From NCBI RefSeq assembly GCF_030272615.1, contig NC_081412.1, positions 668,489,852 to 668,553,851 on the forward strand: a stretch of 64,000 nucleotides of DNA. Direction: 5' to 3'. The position numbers were made by a program, and so were the translations under genes. Shown here one piece after another: positions 47,985 to 61,154 of this stretch; positions within the stretch are counted from its first letter, which is position 1; each line of letters starts with the position of its first letter. A model generated the notes under the pieces. The model saw nothing but the letters and a program-made list of their open reading frames with translations, ran no database searches and was not told where the DNA came from. The DNA comes from Cryptomeria japonica (lineage: Eukaryota > Streptophyta > Pinopsida > Cupressales > Cupressaceae).

Positions 47985-49182
47985 TATTGGTCATTTGGTG
48001 GAATTGATTATGTTTTGCATTGATTTTTTGTCATTGATGCCAACACTAGTTGTTTGGATGCTTTATCGGCACCCTTCTAGACATGGTAGGTTGAGTGGTT
48101 TCTAGTTGACTTGGATCTGGCATGATCTGGTAAGCTCCAGTATAGTTTGGTGATGGAATTGGCTTGTTCATGATACTCATCCTCATATTTGGTCAGTTGG
48201 TTTTGGTCCGGTGATCAGATGCTTGGTTTCTGGTTCAGGTGAGGGTTTCACCAGTAGATCTTTTGGTGAAGATCTTTGATGAATTGCATAAGTGGTGTTG
48301 GTGCATCTTCTGGTGGAGTTCCAGGATGTTGTTGGTGATCATGTTCATGAATTGGCAATTGGAGATCATTGTTGAAGTGTGTGGACCTATATTGGGTCTC
48401 GTTTGATCTAGGTTATGGACTGACTTTAATGTAATGTGTGGATTGGACCTCTCAATGTATTTTTGAGATGTCTTATGTGTTGGATATTATTTGTTTGGTC
48501 TAAGGCCGAAATGGTTTGTAATTATGTAATTGGTTTATTATCTGGTGGCTGACCTAATTGTTTATGGAAGAGGGTTTGTATATATAGATGTAAGATCTCA
48601 TTGTATATCATCATGGTTATGTTAGAGGTTATGGTCAAGGAATGTAATGTGTGAGTAATGTAATATCATTTAGGCAAAGGATTTGGTCGATCATTGAAGA
48701 TAGAATTAGGTGTATGTAAGAGGATTTAATCCTCCAGTATTGAGCTTAACTAGAACTATACTCAGGCATAGGAGATGCTATCTTTTGCAGTTCAACACTT
48801 CTCCGGATGGTAGTCTGGATTTTTATGTAGTCAGTCAGGCTCCTTTTGTGATGAGCAATACGCTCTAGGTTGGTGGCCTCCATGCAAGTGCAGGTCCCTC
48901 AATTGTAATTCAAATACTTACTGCAAAAATATTATCTGACTGTGGGTAGGCTTCCCACCATGGTTTTTCCCTTTACCAAGTTTTCCACGTATAAATCTTG
49001 GTGTCATGTGGATGGTATTTATTATGTGATTATTGTTTATTCTTAATTGGTTTAACTTCTATTCCGGTATTAATGTTTTGGGTTCTGATATTAAAGTTTA
49101 AATTGCTAATAGTTTTGGTCATCTATGACAACTGATTCATCCCCCCTCTCAGTTGTCTTTCAGTTATTTGAATTGTCTAACA
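47985..49182 (+). repeat. 5' LTR of A (1,198 bp)
   Basis: Starts TATTGGTCATTTGG, where the 3' LTR has TGTTATCCATTTGG, and ends GTCTAACA. TATATATAG at 48579-48587 is the probable TATA box. The CATCCCCCCTCTCAGTTG box lies about 45 bases before the end. Confidence 0.95.
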
Positions 49183-49184
49183 AT

Positions 49185-49196
49185 TCATATCAGAGC
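49185..49196 (+). other. Primer-binding site of A
   Basis: TCATATCAGAGC, two changes from TGGTATCAGAGC, two bases after the LTR. Confidence 0.75.
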
Positions 49197-49240
49197 TTTG
49201 GTCCTCTCTAAAGAAAGATTAACCACTTGAGGAAGATCTT

Positions 49241-52200
49241 ATGGCGACTAGAAATTCAACCTCATCCAGTTCTTCTAGAGATATCTTTCGAAGGCATATT
49301 CTGAGTCTTGATGGAACAAACTACACAGTATGGAAGATTCAGACGGAGACTCATCTAATATGTCTTGGCAAGGAGATTCGGGAGATCACACAGAATGGTG
49401 TCACACCTTATAATTAGGGATCTGGCAATCCTCCTCCAGAAAACCTGGACAAGGAGCTTGAGAATGATTGTAGAGCAAGAGAAGCCCTCTTGTGTGCACT
49501 TTCTGATCAGCAAATAATGGGACTAACTGACAAATCATCTGGAAAGGCTATATGGGATAAATTAGAGACTCTTAATGAAGCTAACCCTATAGTCAAGATT
49601 GCTAAACTTGATGGTTACTGGGTGAGATATGAAAACCTTAAGATAGAAGAAGATGAAAGGATTAATGCATTCATGGAAAGGGTAAATGAGATTGTTATGG
49701 GAATTCAATGTTGTGGTGGAACTCTGAGCGAAGATAAAATTGTTTCTGAAGTCCTGAGAGCCCTGCCACTAGCTTACAAAATGAAGGCTACTATTATTAA
49801 TCAGTTGAGAACAATGGCTAATACATCTATCAACAGAGATACTTTGGTAGGGAAACTATCTACTTTGGAGATTGAGGAATTTGGACCTTTTGGAGCTGTG
49901 AAGTCTGAACCTGCTTTTCATGCATCTACATCTACAACCAGTAAGAAAGACTGGAAAGCTTTGTATGCAAATGAATTAGAAGATATGAAGAGATAATATG
50001 ATGAGTTTGAGCAACTTGAAGCACTATCTACTAGAAGAGTACCTAAAGGACCAGTAGGAAGTAAGTATGAAGGAAAAGAACCTTTTAAATATTTTGCATG
50101 TAATAAGATTGGTCATTTTGCATCTAGATGTCTTGAAAGGAATTCAAGATTTGAAGAAAGAGTTAGAAGATCATTTAAACCTAACCTTGGATATTAGAAT
50201 GAGTATAAGTCCAAGAAAAATAGAGACAAATCATGCTATATAGCGGATGAGGAAGGCATTACTGATTCTGATGATGAACCGATAGAAGATTCTACTAGTG
50301 GTTCTGGTAATGGGAAGGAATGGCTATTCTTGGCTATCAAGGAAGATGATCCGGCATTGGAAGAGAATGCACCTGAAGAGAAGGCACTTGCTGCCAAAAT
50401 TGAAGACAAGGATGAATGGGTAATTGGTAGTGGTTGTTCACATCATATAATTGGAGATAAAGGGAAATTTCTATCTTTGAAAGAATTTGATGGTAGTCTA
50501 GTTAGATTTGGAGATGACAAAGCATGTATGATCAAAGGAAAAGGAACTATATCATTGGATGGTAAGAACAATACTGACAATGTTTATTATGTTAAATGTT
50601 TGAGGCATAATCTTTTGAGTGTAGGACAATTGGTAGATAAGGGATTTCAATTACAGTTCAAGGATGAAAAATGCAAAATCATTAATAGATGTGGATTGGA
50701 GATTGCAACCAGTACACAAACAAAAGGTAATATATTTCATTTGAACTCCGATGAGAAGACATGTTTGATTACACAAATTGATGAGAGTTGGCTATGGCAT
50801 AAAAGGCTGTGTCATGTGAATTTTGATTGCATTGTGAAGATCAGTTCAACTAAGGCAGTTAGGGATATACCTAAGATTATGAAGCCCTATAATCTAGTAT
50901 GTAAAGAATGTCAAATGGGCAAACAAGTCAGAACATGTTTTAGGAGTATACAAGATAAATCAAATTATGTTCTTGATCTTATTCATACTGATTTGTGTGG
51001 CCCTGGTAGAGTTAAAAGTTTTCAAGGTGATAGATATTTCATGCTAATCATTGATGATTATTCTAGAATGATGTGGGTTACTTTTGTAAAAGAAAAATCT
51101 GAAGCATTTGAAAAGTTTATAATCTTTAAGGCTAAAGTGGAAACTAAGACAATATTGAATATTAAATGTTTGAGATCATATAATGGTGGAGAATTCACAT
51201 CCGGTGATTTTAATAACTTGTGTGAGAAGCATGGTATAAGAAGACAATTTTCTGCTCCCCAGACACCTCAACAAAATAGAGTTGTGGAAAGGAAGAACAA
51301 AACTATCTTAGATGTTGCTAGAACAAGGATGATGGAAGCTAGTCTATATCATATCTACTAGAGAGAATCAATTAGCATAGTGGTTTATACATTCAACAGA
51401 GTACATATCAAAGGAGAAACCAGTAAGACACCTTATGAATTATGGTTTGGAAATACACCTACAGTTAAGTATTTCAAAATTTTTGGTAGTAAATGTTATA
51501 TCAGGAGAGATGATATCATCAGGAAATGTGATCCTAGATATGATGAAGGCATATTTCTTGGTTATTCTAATGAAAGAAAAGCATATAGATGTTATAACAA
51601 GAGATTGCAGAGAATTGTGGAGAGTGCTAATGTCAAAGTAGATGAGCTGAACAAAAGTCAAATCAAAGTTTATGAGAAGGAACCGACAATTGAAATGATT
51701 ATATATGAACTGGTAGCACCTTTACCAAAACAAAATGTTGAACCAGTTACTCCAGCAGTATTAGAGAATTCTACAGTAACTAAAGAACATGGAAGAGGAA
51801 TAGAAAGTCAAAAGACTCCTAGGTATGTGAGATTGAACCATTATGAAGATCAAATCATTGGGGATAAGAGCAATGGAGTGATGACAAGAAGAAGACCTGG
51901 AAACTAATGAGGTATATTCAATTTCACAAGTTGAACCGGTATCAGTAATTGAGGCATGTAAATATGAATTTTGGTCAAAATCTATGGAAGGAGAATTAGA
52001 TCAAATTGAGAAAAAAAACACATGGACCTTGGTTCCCTAGCCTAAAAATAAAAATGTTATTGGAACTAAATGGGTTTTTAGGAATAAATTGAATGAGGAT
52101 GGTCAAGTTATAAGGAATCAGGCTAGATTAATTTGTAAAGGATATTCTCATAAGGAAGGAATTGATTATGGAGAGACTTTTGCACCTGTAGCTAGGATTG

Positions 52201-53085
52201 AAGCTGTAAGATTATTTCTTGCCTATGTTGCTTATAAAAACTACAAGGTTAAAAGATGGATGTTAAATGTTCATTTTTTAATGGGGATCTTGATGAGGAA
52301 GTTTATATTGAGAAACCTAATGGTTTTTCACTATTAGATGATACAAATATGGTTTGCAGGTTAAGGAAAGCTTTATATGGATTGAAACAAGGACCTAGAG
52401 CTTGGTATGAAAGGTTGGATAAATATCTTTTGAAGCTTGGTTTTACTAAGGGTAGTGTTGATAGTAAGTTATATTATAAGATTACTGATGATAACATACT
52501 GATTATTGAATTATTTGTTAATGAAATTATTTTTGGAGGTGAAAATAAGTTATGCATAGAATGTTTTTAGAATATGGACAAATAATTTCAGATGCATTAG
52601 TGACATGAGTTTTTTCTTAGGTTTGCAGATTACTCAGACTGACAAAGGTATTTTCATCTATCACACTAAATATGCTAAGGAATTGTTGATGAAATTTGGT
52701 ATCGGAGATTCTAAACTAGTAAGTACTCCTATGGTTACAAGTGAGAAATTGACAAGAAAAGATGTTTCTGCATCGATAAATCCTACAAGATACAAATCTA
52801 TGATTGGAGGTCTGCTTTATTTGACTCAGACTAGGCCTAGCATTATGAATGTTGTTTTGTATCATTTCAAGATTTTAGAGTGATCCTAGAGAAAATCATG
52901 AGATGGCTGTGAAAAGGATTTTTTAGATACTTGCAAGGTACATGAGAATATGGATTGTGGTACCCAAGGATGATAACTTTACTTTATGTGCTTATAAATA
53001 TGTTGATTGGGCTGGAGATGTTGATGACCAGAAAAGCATTTCCGGTGGAGCTTTCTTTCTTGGAAAGAAGTTGGTTTCATGGATT
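49241..53085 (+). pseudogene. A gag-pol, first part (Gag, protease, integrase, RT, RNase H start)
   Basis: ATG 49241 opens MATRNSTSSSSSRDIFRRHI. Gag runs to a CCHC knuckle whose first Cys is Tyr (YFACNKIGHFASRC). The protease motif is VIGSGCSHH, so the Asp of the usual D-S/T-G is Gly. Integrase: WLWHKRLCHVNFD, HTDLCGP, then RSYNGGEF, where the second catalytic Asp is Tyr, and VVERKNKT. Reverse transcriptase: [16 protein letters not shown], then LFVNEIIFGG in place of the VDD motif. RNase H reaches KKLVSWI at 53085, where B is inserted. Stops are mostly TAG (for example PYN*GSG and IY*RES). Frame changes occur near 51890, 52253 and 52560-52600. Clearly inactive. Confidence 0.9.
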
Positions 53086-54726
53086 TGATAACTCAATGAT
53101 GAACCACTAGTACCAAACTAGTACTGAGAGGGGGGGGTGAATCAGTATAGACACAAAATATGTCCAAAACTGGTTTGACAACAAACACTCACAATGACTG
53201 ATAAATAGAGATACCGGTAAAACAAAGTGCAACCGGTAGCATCCAGTATAGCTCAATCAGTCATGAACCAGTCACTCACTAAGCTTTTCTCTTAGCTCAA
53301 TGCCACATTATCATAATATTCACATGCATGAACTAGTAGACTTTAACTATCAAATCTTCACAACAGGGAGTTCAATATGTTTTATAGATAGGCACAAAAC
53401 ATAGAACCTTCATGTGCATAACAGATAAAACAAAGCATCACAAGAAAAAAGCATTTCACATGACACACATATTTTTCACGTGGAAACCCAACTGGGAAAA
53501 CCCACGGTGGGGATGAATACCCACAAGCTACTTTTTGAACTCTTTAGAAGTCCGCTCTGTTAGGAGCCTTGTCTGGTTAAGAACATTACAATAGGTTCTG
53601 GTAGGAACCGATCCTGTTAGGGATCACCTGGTTAAGGGATACCCGGTTAAGGGTTAAACCCGGTAGGGTCACCTTGTTAGAGGATTTTAATAACTCAATA
53701 GCTAAAAGGATCTCCTAAGCTTTTCTAGCTTCTCAGAACTCATTAGCTTTAAGTTACCCGGTTAAGGGATTTATAGCAAGCCGGTTAAGACCACCCGATT
53801 TAAGGGATTTTGAATCAAGCCAGTTAAGGCTACCCTGTTAGGGTATTTTACAATTGTTGAAGTGGTTAGAGATCAACAGGTATTACAATGATCTGTTAAC
53901 AGCACTTAATACTAATACAGATCCATTTAGGCTCCTCTTTTCCTTCTGCACATACACTTTGCAGGTATCTCTTCTCTCCTATGGTCTGGCAAGAATCTTG
54001 TATCACTTTCATTGGATACACACTCACAAATTTTGCCAGCAACTTCAGACAGAAACCTAACATTGACCTTATAGGGAACATACAGGTCAGTAGCAAAAAC
54101 CTTAAACACTAAACCTATTAGGTTGAGCAATTCAAACGGTTCAATCCTGATCATTAAAACATACTGCATTAAATGCACCAGTCTTGAGTCGATCTCAAGA
54201 CATTATCCATCATCCATTATCCACTATTTTCATGGTGGCTGATAACCCATCACGCATTATCACCATTTGATAGACTTCGCACATTCCTGAGGTAAATAGG
54301 AATAGTCTTCTTCATGCAAGATCCTTCATGCGCACAGAGCTTACGTGGCAACATGATCTGTCCTCCATCATACTGCTAACTCATCACACAAAGATCACCG
54401 ATTGAGTCACACAGACTTGAGGTACTCCAACCTGAAACCCCAAAGTGGAAGCTGCCATACTAACTGGTAGTCATACAGTGCTTCCATGTGCCGGTTCCCA
54501 TAACTGCATGCCGGTTCACTTTGAACAAATGTGTCGCTTCACTTTGGCATATACCAGTTCACACATATGCTAGTACCTCTTTCTTCACTTATCTCATGTG
54601 CCGGTTCACACTATGTCTCATATTGACATCAATGACAACATACAATATCATTATGTCTTCATGCCAGTTTACATAAGGCTCATGCCGGTTCACATAATGC
54701 TCATGTTGGTTCACATAATGCCAACA
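53086..54726 (-). repeat. 3' LTR of B
   Basis: Plus-strand ends TGATAACTCAATG and CATAATGCCAACA. It has the GAGAGGGGGGGGTGAATCAG box near its plus-strand left end and many CCGGTT/GTTAAGGG phrases (53560-53860). Confidence 0.95.
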
Positions 54727-54739
54727 ATCTCCCCCTTTG
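54727..54739 (-). other. Polypurine tract of B
   Basis: The minus strand reads CAAAGGGGGAGAT just before the LTR start TGTTGGCATT. Further purine runs on the same strand lie at about 54785, 54825 and 54885. Confidence 0.85.
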
Positions 54740-54969
54740 GCATTGATGGCAATATACAAAAGATATCTTCTCTGCTTCACATCTTCTCCCCATTTGTTGT
54801 AGATATATTTTCGCTTTACTTCTTCTCCCCCTTTGACAACAATGCCAAAGTGGAGGTACAATTATCACTATTTCCTCATGTTGCTCCCCCTGAGGAGTAG
54901 CATCCTTAAACACACCAATCAACCAAATATTTGTCTATCTAGTACCTGACTGATGTGGAACAACCACTT

Positions 54970-57900
54970 TTAGTTCACCTCCTGAAGGGGCAATACCCCT
55001 AATTCACCTCTCAAATGCACAAATGTTGTCTTTGGGAGAGGCTTGGTGAATATGTCTGCTAACTGTTCCTTACTGGACACATGTTCCAGTGCAATCTCTT
55101 TATTCTGAACCTTTTCCCTCAAGAAATGATACTTAAGCTCAAAATGATTAGTTCTAGAACGTAAAACTGAATTCTTTGATATATTGATAGCACTCGTGTT
55201 ATCATAGAATATACTTACTGGTTCAGATACAGGGATCTTGAAGCCTTCCAGTACATGCTTCATCCAGATTGTCTAAGTGCAGTTCATGAAAGCTACAACA
55301 TACTCTGCTTCCGCTGTAGATTGAGAGATGCGACTCTACTTTTTACTCATCCATGAGACCAATCTACCACCGAGAAATAATGCACCACCAGTTGTGCTCT
55401 TCCAGTCATCCACATTACCAACCCAATCAGCATCTGTGAATACTTTCAGATTGAAATTATTGTTGTATGGGTACCACAATCCATAGTCAATTGTTCCCTT
55501 CAAATACCTAAGAATCAGCTTGACTACACTCAAGTGAGATTCTCTTGGACTCTTCTAGAACCTTGCAATGATGCCAACTGCATGTGCAATATCCGATCTG
55601 CTATGCACTACATAATGCAACTTACGAATCATTGATCAGTATTCCTTCTCATCAACCAGTGCGGAATCATCTTCCTTTGTCAATTTGCAACTGGTCACCA
55701 TCGGTGTACCAATTGGTTTGCTATCTTCCATGCCAAAAGTCTTCAACACTTCTTTGACATATTTGGACTGAGTGATGAAGATTCCATCTTTCATCTGTTG
55801 GATCTATAGTCCAATGAAGAACTTAATCTCCCCTATGAGTGACATTTCAAATTCTTTCTTCATCTCATCAGAAAACTCATGACTCATCTTGTCATCTCCA
55901 CCAAATATGATGTCATCAACAAAAACTTCACAAATCAGGATCTGATCTTCTTCAGACTTCAAGTAGATATTGTTATCTTCACTTTTTCTCTCAAATCAAA
56001 TCTTCACAAGATGGGAATGTAGGTGCTCATACCATGCCCTAGGTGCTTTCTTTAGACCATATAATGCTTTGTGTAACCTACATACCATGTCACTATCTTC
56101 AGATAGGGTAAACCCATCTGGTTGCTCAATATATACCTCCTCTTCAAGTACACCATTTAGGAATGCAGATTTTACATCCATTTGATATACCTTGAATCTC
56201 TTAAAAGCTGCATATGCAAGAAGCATACGAACTCCTTCCAATCTGGCTACAGGAGAAAAGGTTTCCCCATAGTCTTCAACTTCTTCTTGAGAATATCCTT
56301 TGCATACCAGTCTGGCCTTATTCCTAATCACTGCGCCATCCTCATTCAACTTATTTCTGAACACCCATTTGGTGCCAATGACATTTTTATGCTCTGGTCT
56401 GTGTACCAAGGACCATGTACCATTTTTCTCTATCTGGTCAAGTTCTTCTCCCATTGCCTTGATCCAGTCTTCATCATTATGAGCCTCTTTGAATGATTTA
56501 GGCTCAAATTCAGAGATCATACATAAGTTTTCTCTGATCTTTCTTCTGGTAAGGATTCCTGCATCCTTATCACCTATGATCTGCTTGGGATCATGATTCA
56601 ACTTGACATACCAAGGAATGGTCTTAATTGGTTCTTCTTGCTTTTCTTCTTCATCCTTATCTTCATCAGTATCAACATTCACCGGTTCAGGAACACTGTT
56701 ACTAGTGCTTGATTGACTGACAACTGGTTCCCAGAAGGTTGCAACCGGTTCATTTACAACTTTCTCACTGCTGATTTTCTTAGTCTTCTCAGAGGATTTA
56801 TCAACTCTTACATTGATGCTTTCCATAATTCTCTAAGTCCTATTGTTGTAGCACTTGAAAGCTTTACTCTTGGTGGAATATCCTAGAAATATTCCTTCAT
56901 CACATTTAGCTTCAAATTTGCCCTGATGTTCACTCCTCTTGATGTAACATTTGCTACCAAAGACCTTATAATAGTTTACCACAAGGGTCTTACTAGTCCA
57001 ATACTCATAAGGAGTTTTGTCCTTGCCCTTTTTGATGAGTACCCGGTTCATAGTATAAACTGCAGTGCTCACCGCTTCTCTCCAAAAGGTGTGAGCAACC
57101 TTTCCTTGGATCAACATAGTTCTAGCTACTTCAACCACAGTGTGGTTATTCCTCTCTGCTACGCCATTCTGCTGTGGAGTCCGGGGGGCAAACAGCTGTC
57201 TCTTGATGCCAAATTCTTCATAGTACTTGTTGAATTCACTGGAAGTGAATTCCCCTCCTTGATCAGTTCTGAGACACTTGATCCTTTTACCGCTTTCCTT
57301 TTCCACTAATGCTCTGAAAGCTTTGAATTTCCCAAAAGCTTCAGACTTGTCTTTCAAGAATGTGACCCACATCATTCTTGAGCAGTCATCAGTGAGAATC
57401 ATGAAGTACCTATCACCTTGCACACTTCTAGTTTTCATAGGACCACATAAATCAGTATGCACAAGATCAAGCAAGTTGTCAGCAGTGAAAGATATACCTT
57501 TAAAAGTTGAGAAAGACATTTTCCCCAATTGACATTCTCTACACAAGGTATTATCTGGTTTGCTCAGCATTGGCAACCCTCTAACTATCTTGATCTTACT
57601 AGCCTTCACAATGTTGTCAAAGTTCACATGGCAGAATCTCCTATGCCATATCCAGCTATCATCAAGCTTATCCATAAGACATGTACTTATATTAGCATTT
57701 AGATGAAATAGGTTACCTTTAGTCTACATGTTGGTGGCTACCAATTTACCTTCTTTACCTTTGATTCTGCAGACTCCATTCTTGAATTGCAGAGTGAGTC
57801 CACTGTCATTTAATTGGGCAACACTTAGAAGGTTGTGTCTGAGACCATCAACTCGATACACATTGTCAGCACTACTCTTTCCATTCAAGGAGATGGACCC

Positions 57901-59061
57901 TCTACTTTTGACCATGCATGGTGCATCATTGCCAAAGTGAACCACACCACCATCATACTCTTTTAATGATAGAAACTTGCTCCAGTCACTAGTCATATGG
58001 TGAGAGTAGCCACTGTCAATGATCCACTCATTGGAATCATCAAACCGAGAGACAAGAGCCTTCTTGTCTGTCACATCTTCCTTTACAGCAATGAACACAA
58101 TGTCTTCATTTTCTTCATCTTCTGATTCCTCATCGGTGACACCTTCATCAACTGCCACAAAACAATTTCTCTGGTTTCCTCCTTTGAATTTCTTGAACCT
58201 TTCCGGTTTATCCCTGTTGTCACTATTAGGATAGTTCATAGCAATATGTCCTATCTGGTTGCAGGAGAAACATTTCAAAGGTAGCTTACCTTTGTATTTA
58301 TCAATTCCTTTTGGGAATCTCTTGGCTAGAAGAGCTTCAAACTCCATCAAAAACTCTTCATCCTTCATTTCTCTGTTCTGACTAGGTTCCCCACTAGTGC
58401 TAGCCTCTTTTCCTTTTCTGGATGGTATAGCAGAAGCTTTAAAAGCTGATTCTGACTTTTGAACACTACCATTGAAGCTATTCATCTCATAGGTTGTCAA
58501 CTTGGCTATGATGGAGTCCAAGGATGCCTTAGACTTGTCTATTGATCTCAGCTCCTGAATAGCAGCAACCCTTATTGCATAGACCAGCAACAGGGATCTC
58601 AGGACTTTACTTACCATAGTGGAATCTTCTATTTTGCCACCTGTACTCTTTATTTCTCCAACAACTGTTTTGATTCTTATTCCATACTGCTGAATGGTCT
58701 CTCCTTCAACCATCCTCATGTCTTCAAACTTTCCTCTCAAGCTCTCTTCCTTAGCCTGTTTTACATGCTCATCACCACCATAGATATTTTCAAGAGCATC
58801 CCATACTTCTTTGGGATTTTCCTTGTCCTGAACATCAATAAACTCAATGTCAGATAGACTACTGATGAGGACTTCCACGACTTGCCCATTTTCTTGTATC
58901 TCTCTCTTTTGGTCATCGGTGAGAGTATCGGTAGGAACAACATATACATTTTCAACATAGCTCCAGTGTTGAACACCCATGCTTTTGATGAATATCTTCA
59001 TCCTATCTTTCCATATACCAAAGTTTTCCCTATTGAACTTTGGACCTTCCCTCTTCATCAT
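54970..59061 (-). pseudogene. B gag-pol polyprotein, one frame, eight nonsense codons
   Basis: 1,363 codons from MMKREGPKFNRENFG to TAA at 54970, with no frame change. Gag with knuckle CFSCNQIGHIAMNY (last Cys is Tyr). Protease IIDSGYSHHM. Integrase HRRFCHVNFDNI ... CRECQLGK, with catalytic residues in HTDLCGP, RTDQGGEF and NGVAERNN. Reverse transcriptase [12 protein letters not shown] and FVDDIIFGG. RNase H TDADWVGNVDDWKSTTGG and YDNTSAINISKN, ending ADIFTKPLP. Stops: TAG at 57724, 56833, 55336 and three others; TGA at 55996 and in EKEY*SMI. Six of eight are TAG, at sites where relatives carry Gln. Catalytic residues otherwise look intact. Confidence 0.95.
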
Positions 59062-59116
59062 TTGGCTAGGATCTTTTCCTCAAGTGGTTAAGCTTACAAC
59101 ACAGAGGACTTGGAGC

Positions 59117-59128
59117 GCTCTGATACCA
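59117..59128 (-). other. Primer-binding site of B
   Basis: The minus strand reads TGGTATCAGAGC, a perfect initiator-Met tRNA complement, two bases from the LTR. Confidence 0.95.
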
Positions 59129-59130
59129 AT

Positions 59131-60771
59131 TTATAACTCAATGATGATACACTACTACCAAACCGGTACTGAGAGGGGGGTGTGAATCAGTACAGACACA
59201 AAATATGTCCAAAACTAGTTTGATAGCAAACACTCACAATGACTGATAAACAGAGATACTGGTAAAACAAAGTGCAACTAGTAGCATCCAGTATAGCTCA
59301 ATCAGTCATGAACCAGTCACTCACTAAGATTTTCTCTTAGCTCAATGCCACATTATCATAATATTCACATGCATGAACTAGTAGACTTTAACTATAAAAT
59401 CTTCACAACAGGGAGTTCAATATGTTTTATAGATAGGCACAAAACATAGAACCTTCATGTGCATAACAGATAAAACAAAGCATCACAAGACAAAAGCATT
59501 TCACATGACACACATATTTTTCATGTGGAAACCCAACTGGGAAAAACCACAGTGGGGATGAATACCGACAAGCTACTTTTTGAACTCTTTAGAAGTCTGC
59601 TCTGTTAGGAGCCTTGTCCGGTTAAGAACATTACAATAGGTTCTAGTAGGAACCGATCCTGTTAGGGATCACCCGGTTAAGGGATGCCTGATTAAGGGTT
59701 AAACCTAGTAGGGTGACCTTGTTAGAGGATTTTAAGAACTCAATAGCTGAAAGGATCTCCTAAGCTTTTCTAGCTTCTCAGAACTCATTAGCTTCAAGTT
59801 ACCCGATTAAGGGATTTACAGCAAGCCGGTTAAGACCACCCGATTTAAGGGATTTTGAATCAAGCCAGTTACGGCTACCCTGTTAGGGGATTTTGCAACT
59901 ATTGAAGTGGTTAGAGATCAACAAGTATTACAATGATCTATTAACAGCACTTAATACTAATACAGATCTATTTAGGCTCCTCTTTTCCTTCTACACATAC
60001 ACTTTGCAGGTATCTCTTCTCTCCTATGGTCTAGCAAGAATCTTGTATCACTTTCGTTGGATACACACTCACAAATTTTGCCAGCAACTTCAGACAAAAA
60101 CCTAACATCGACCTTATAGGGAACATACAAGTCGGTAGCAAAAATCTTAAACCCTAAACCTATTAGGTTGAGCAATTCAAACGGTTCAATCCTGACCGTT
60201 AAAACATACTACATTAAATGCACCAGTCTTGAGTCGATCTCAAGACATTCTCCATCATCTATTGTCCACCGTTTTCATGGCGGCTGATAACCCATCATGC
60301 ATTATCACCATTTGACAGACTTCGCACATTCCCGAGGTAGATAGGAATAGTCTTCTTCATGCAAGATCCTTCACGTGCACAAAGCTTATGTGGCAACACG
60401 ATCTGTCCTCCATCATACTGCTAACTCATCACACAAAGATCACCGATTGAGTCACACAGACTTGAGGTACTCCAACCTGAAACCCCGAAGTGGAAGCTGC
60501 CATACCAACCGGTAGTCATATAGTGCTTCCATGTGCCGGTTCCCATAACTGCATTCCGGTTCACTTTGAACAAATGTGTCGTTTCACTTTTGCATATACC
60601 GGTTCACACATATGTCAGTACCTCTTTCTTCACTTATCTCATGTGCCAGTTCACACTATGTCTCATATTGACATCAATGACAACATACAATATCATTATG
60701 TCTTCATGCTAGTTTACATAAGGCTCATGCCGATTCACATAATGCTCATGCCGGTTCACATAATGCCAACA
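59131..60771 (-). repeat. 5' LTR of B
   Basis: Aligns base for base with 53086-54726 at the same length. The plus-strand left terminus is TTATAACTC where the partner has TGATAACTC. Confidence 0.95.
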
Positions 60772-61154
60772 GGATCAGGAAGAAACAGTCATGTACTTCT
60801 TTATCTACTGTTGAAGCTGAGTATGTTACTGCTGCTACTAATTGTACACAAGTTTTATGGATGAAGCAAATGTTGAAGGATATAAAGGTGGATTGCGATG
60901 CACCAATAGTTATTCACTGCGATAACTCTATTGCTATTGATATATCAAAGAATCTGGTATTTCATTCTAAAACAAAGCACATATCTATAAAGTATAACTT
61001 TTTGAAGGAAAAGGTGGAAGCAAATGAAGTTAGACTCGTTTATGTGAACACTAAGGAGCCCATTGCAGATATTTTCACTAAACCTTTGCCCAAGGAATCA
61101 TTTGAGTACCTGAGAGATAGATTGCGAGTTTTTGCCCCTCTGGTAGAGACTTGA
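60772..61154 (+). pseudogene. A RNase H, second part
   Basis: Resumes the frame broken at 53085: RKKQSCTSLSTVEAEYVTAA, then HCDNSIAIDISKN and KHISIKYNFLKEKVEANEV, ending ADIFTKPLPKESFEYL and TGA at 61152-61154. No stop inside this part. The catalytic Asp of the C-terminal motif (CDNSIAI) is present. Confidence 0.95.

Larger units (their letters stand above)
53086..60771 (-). mobile_element. Copia B: full-length, the best-preserved autonomous element (7,686 bp)
   Basis: Two LTRs of equal length (1,641 bp: 53086-54726 and 59131-60771) flank a single gag-pol frame on the minus strand. The target duplication is GGATT (53081-53085) and GGATC (60772-60776), one C-to-T change apart. Excising B rejoins the RNase H frame of A. 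The first 400 LTR bases differ at about 20 sites. Confidence 0.95.

Noticed and set aside
59117-59128. tRNA gene at the GCTCTGATACCA strings (also near 5240, 37960 and 49190)
   Set aside because: Only a 12-base tRNA 3'-end complement is present, next to LTRs; no cloverleaf can be formed. These are primer-binding sites.
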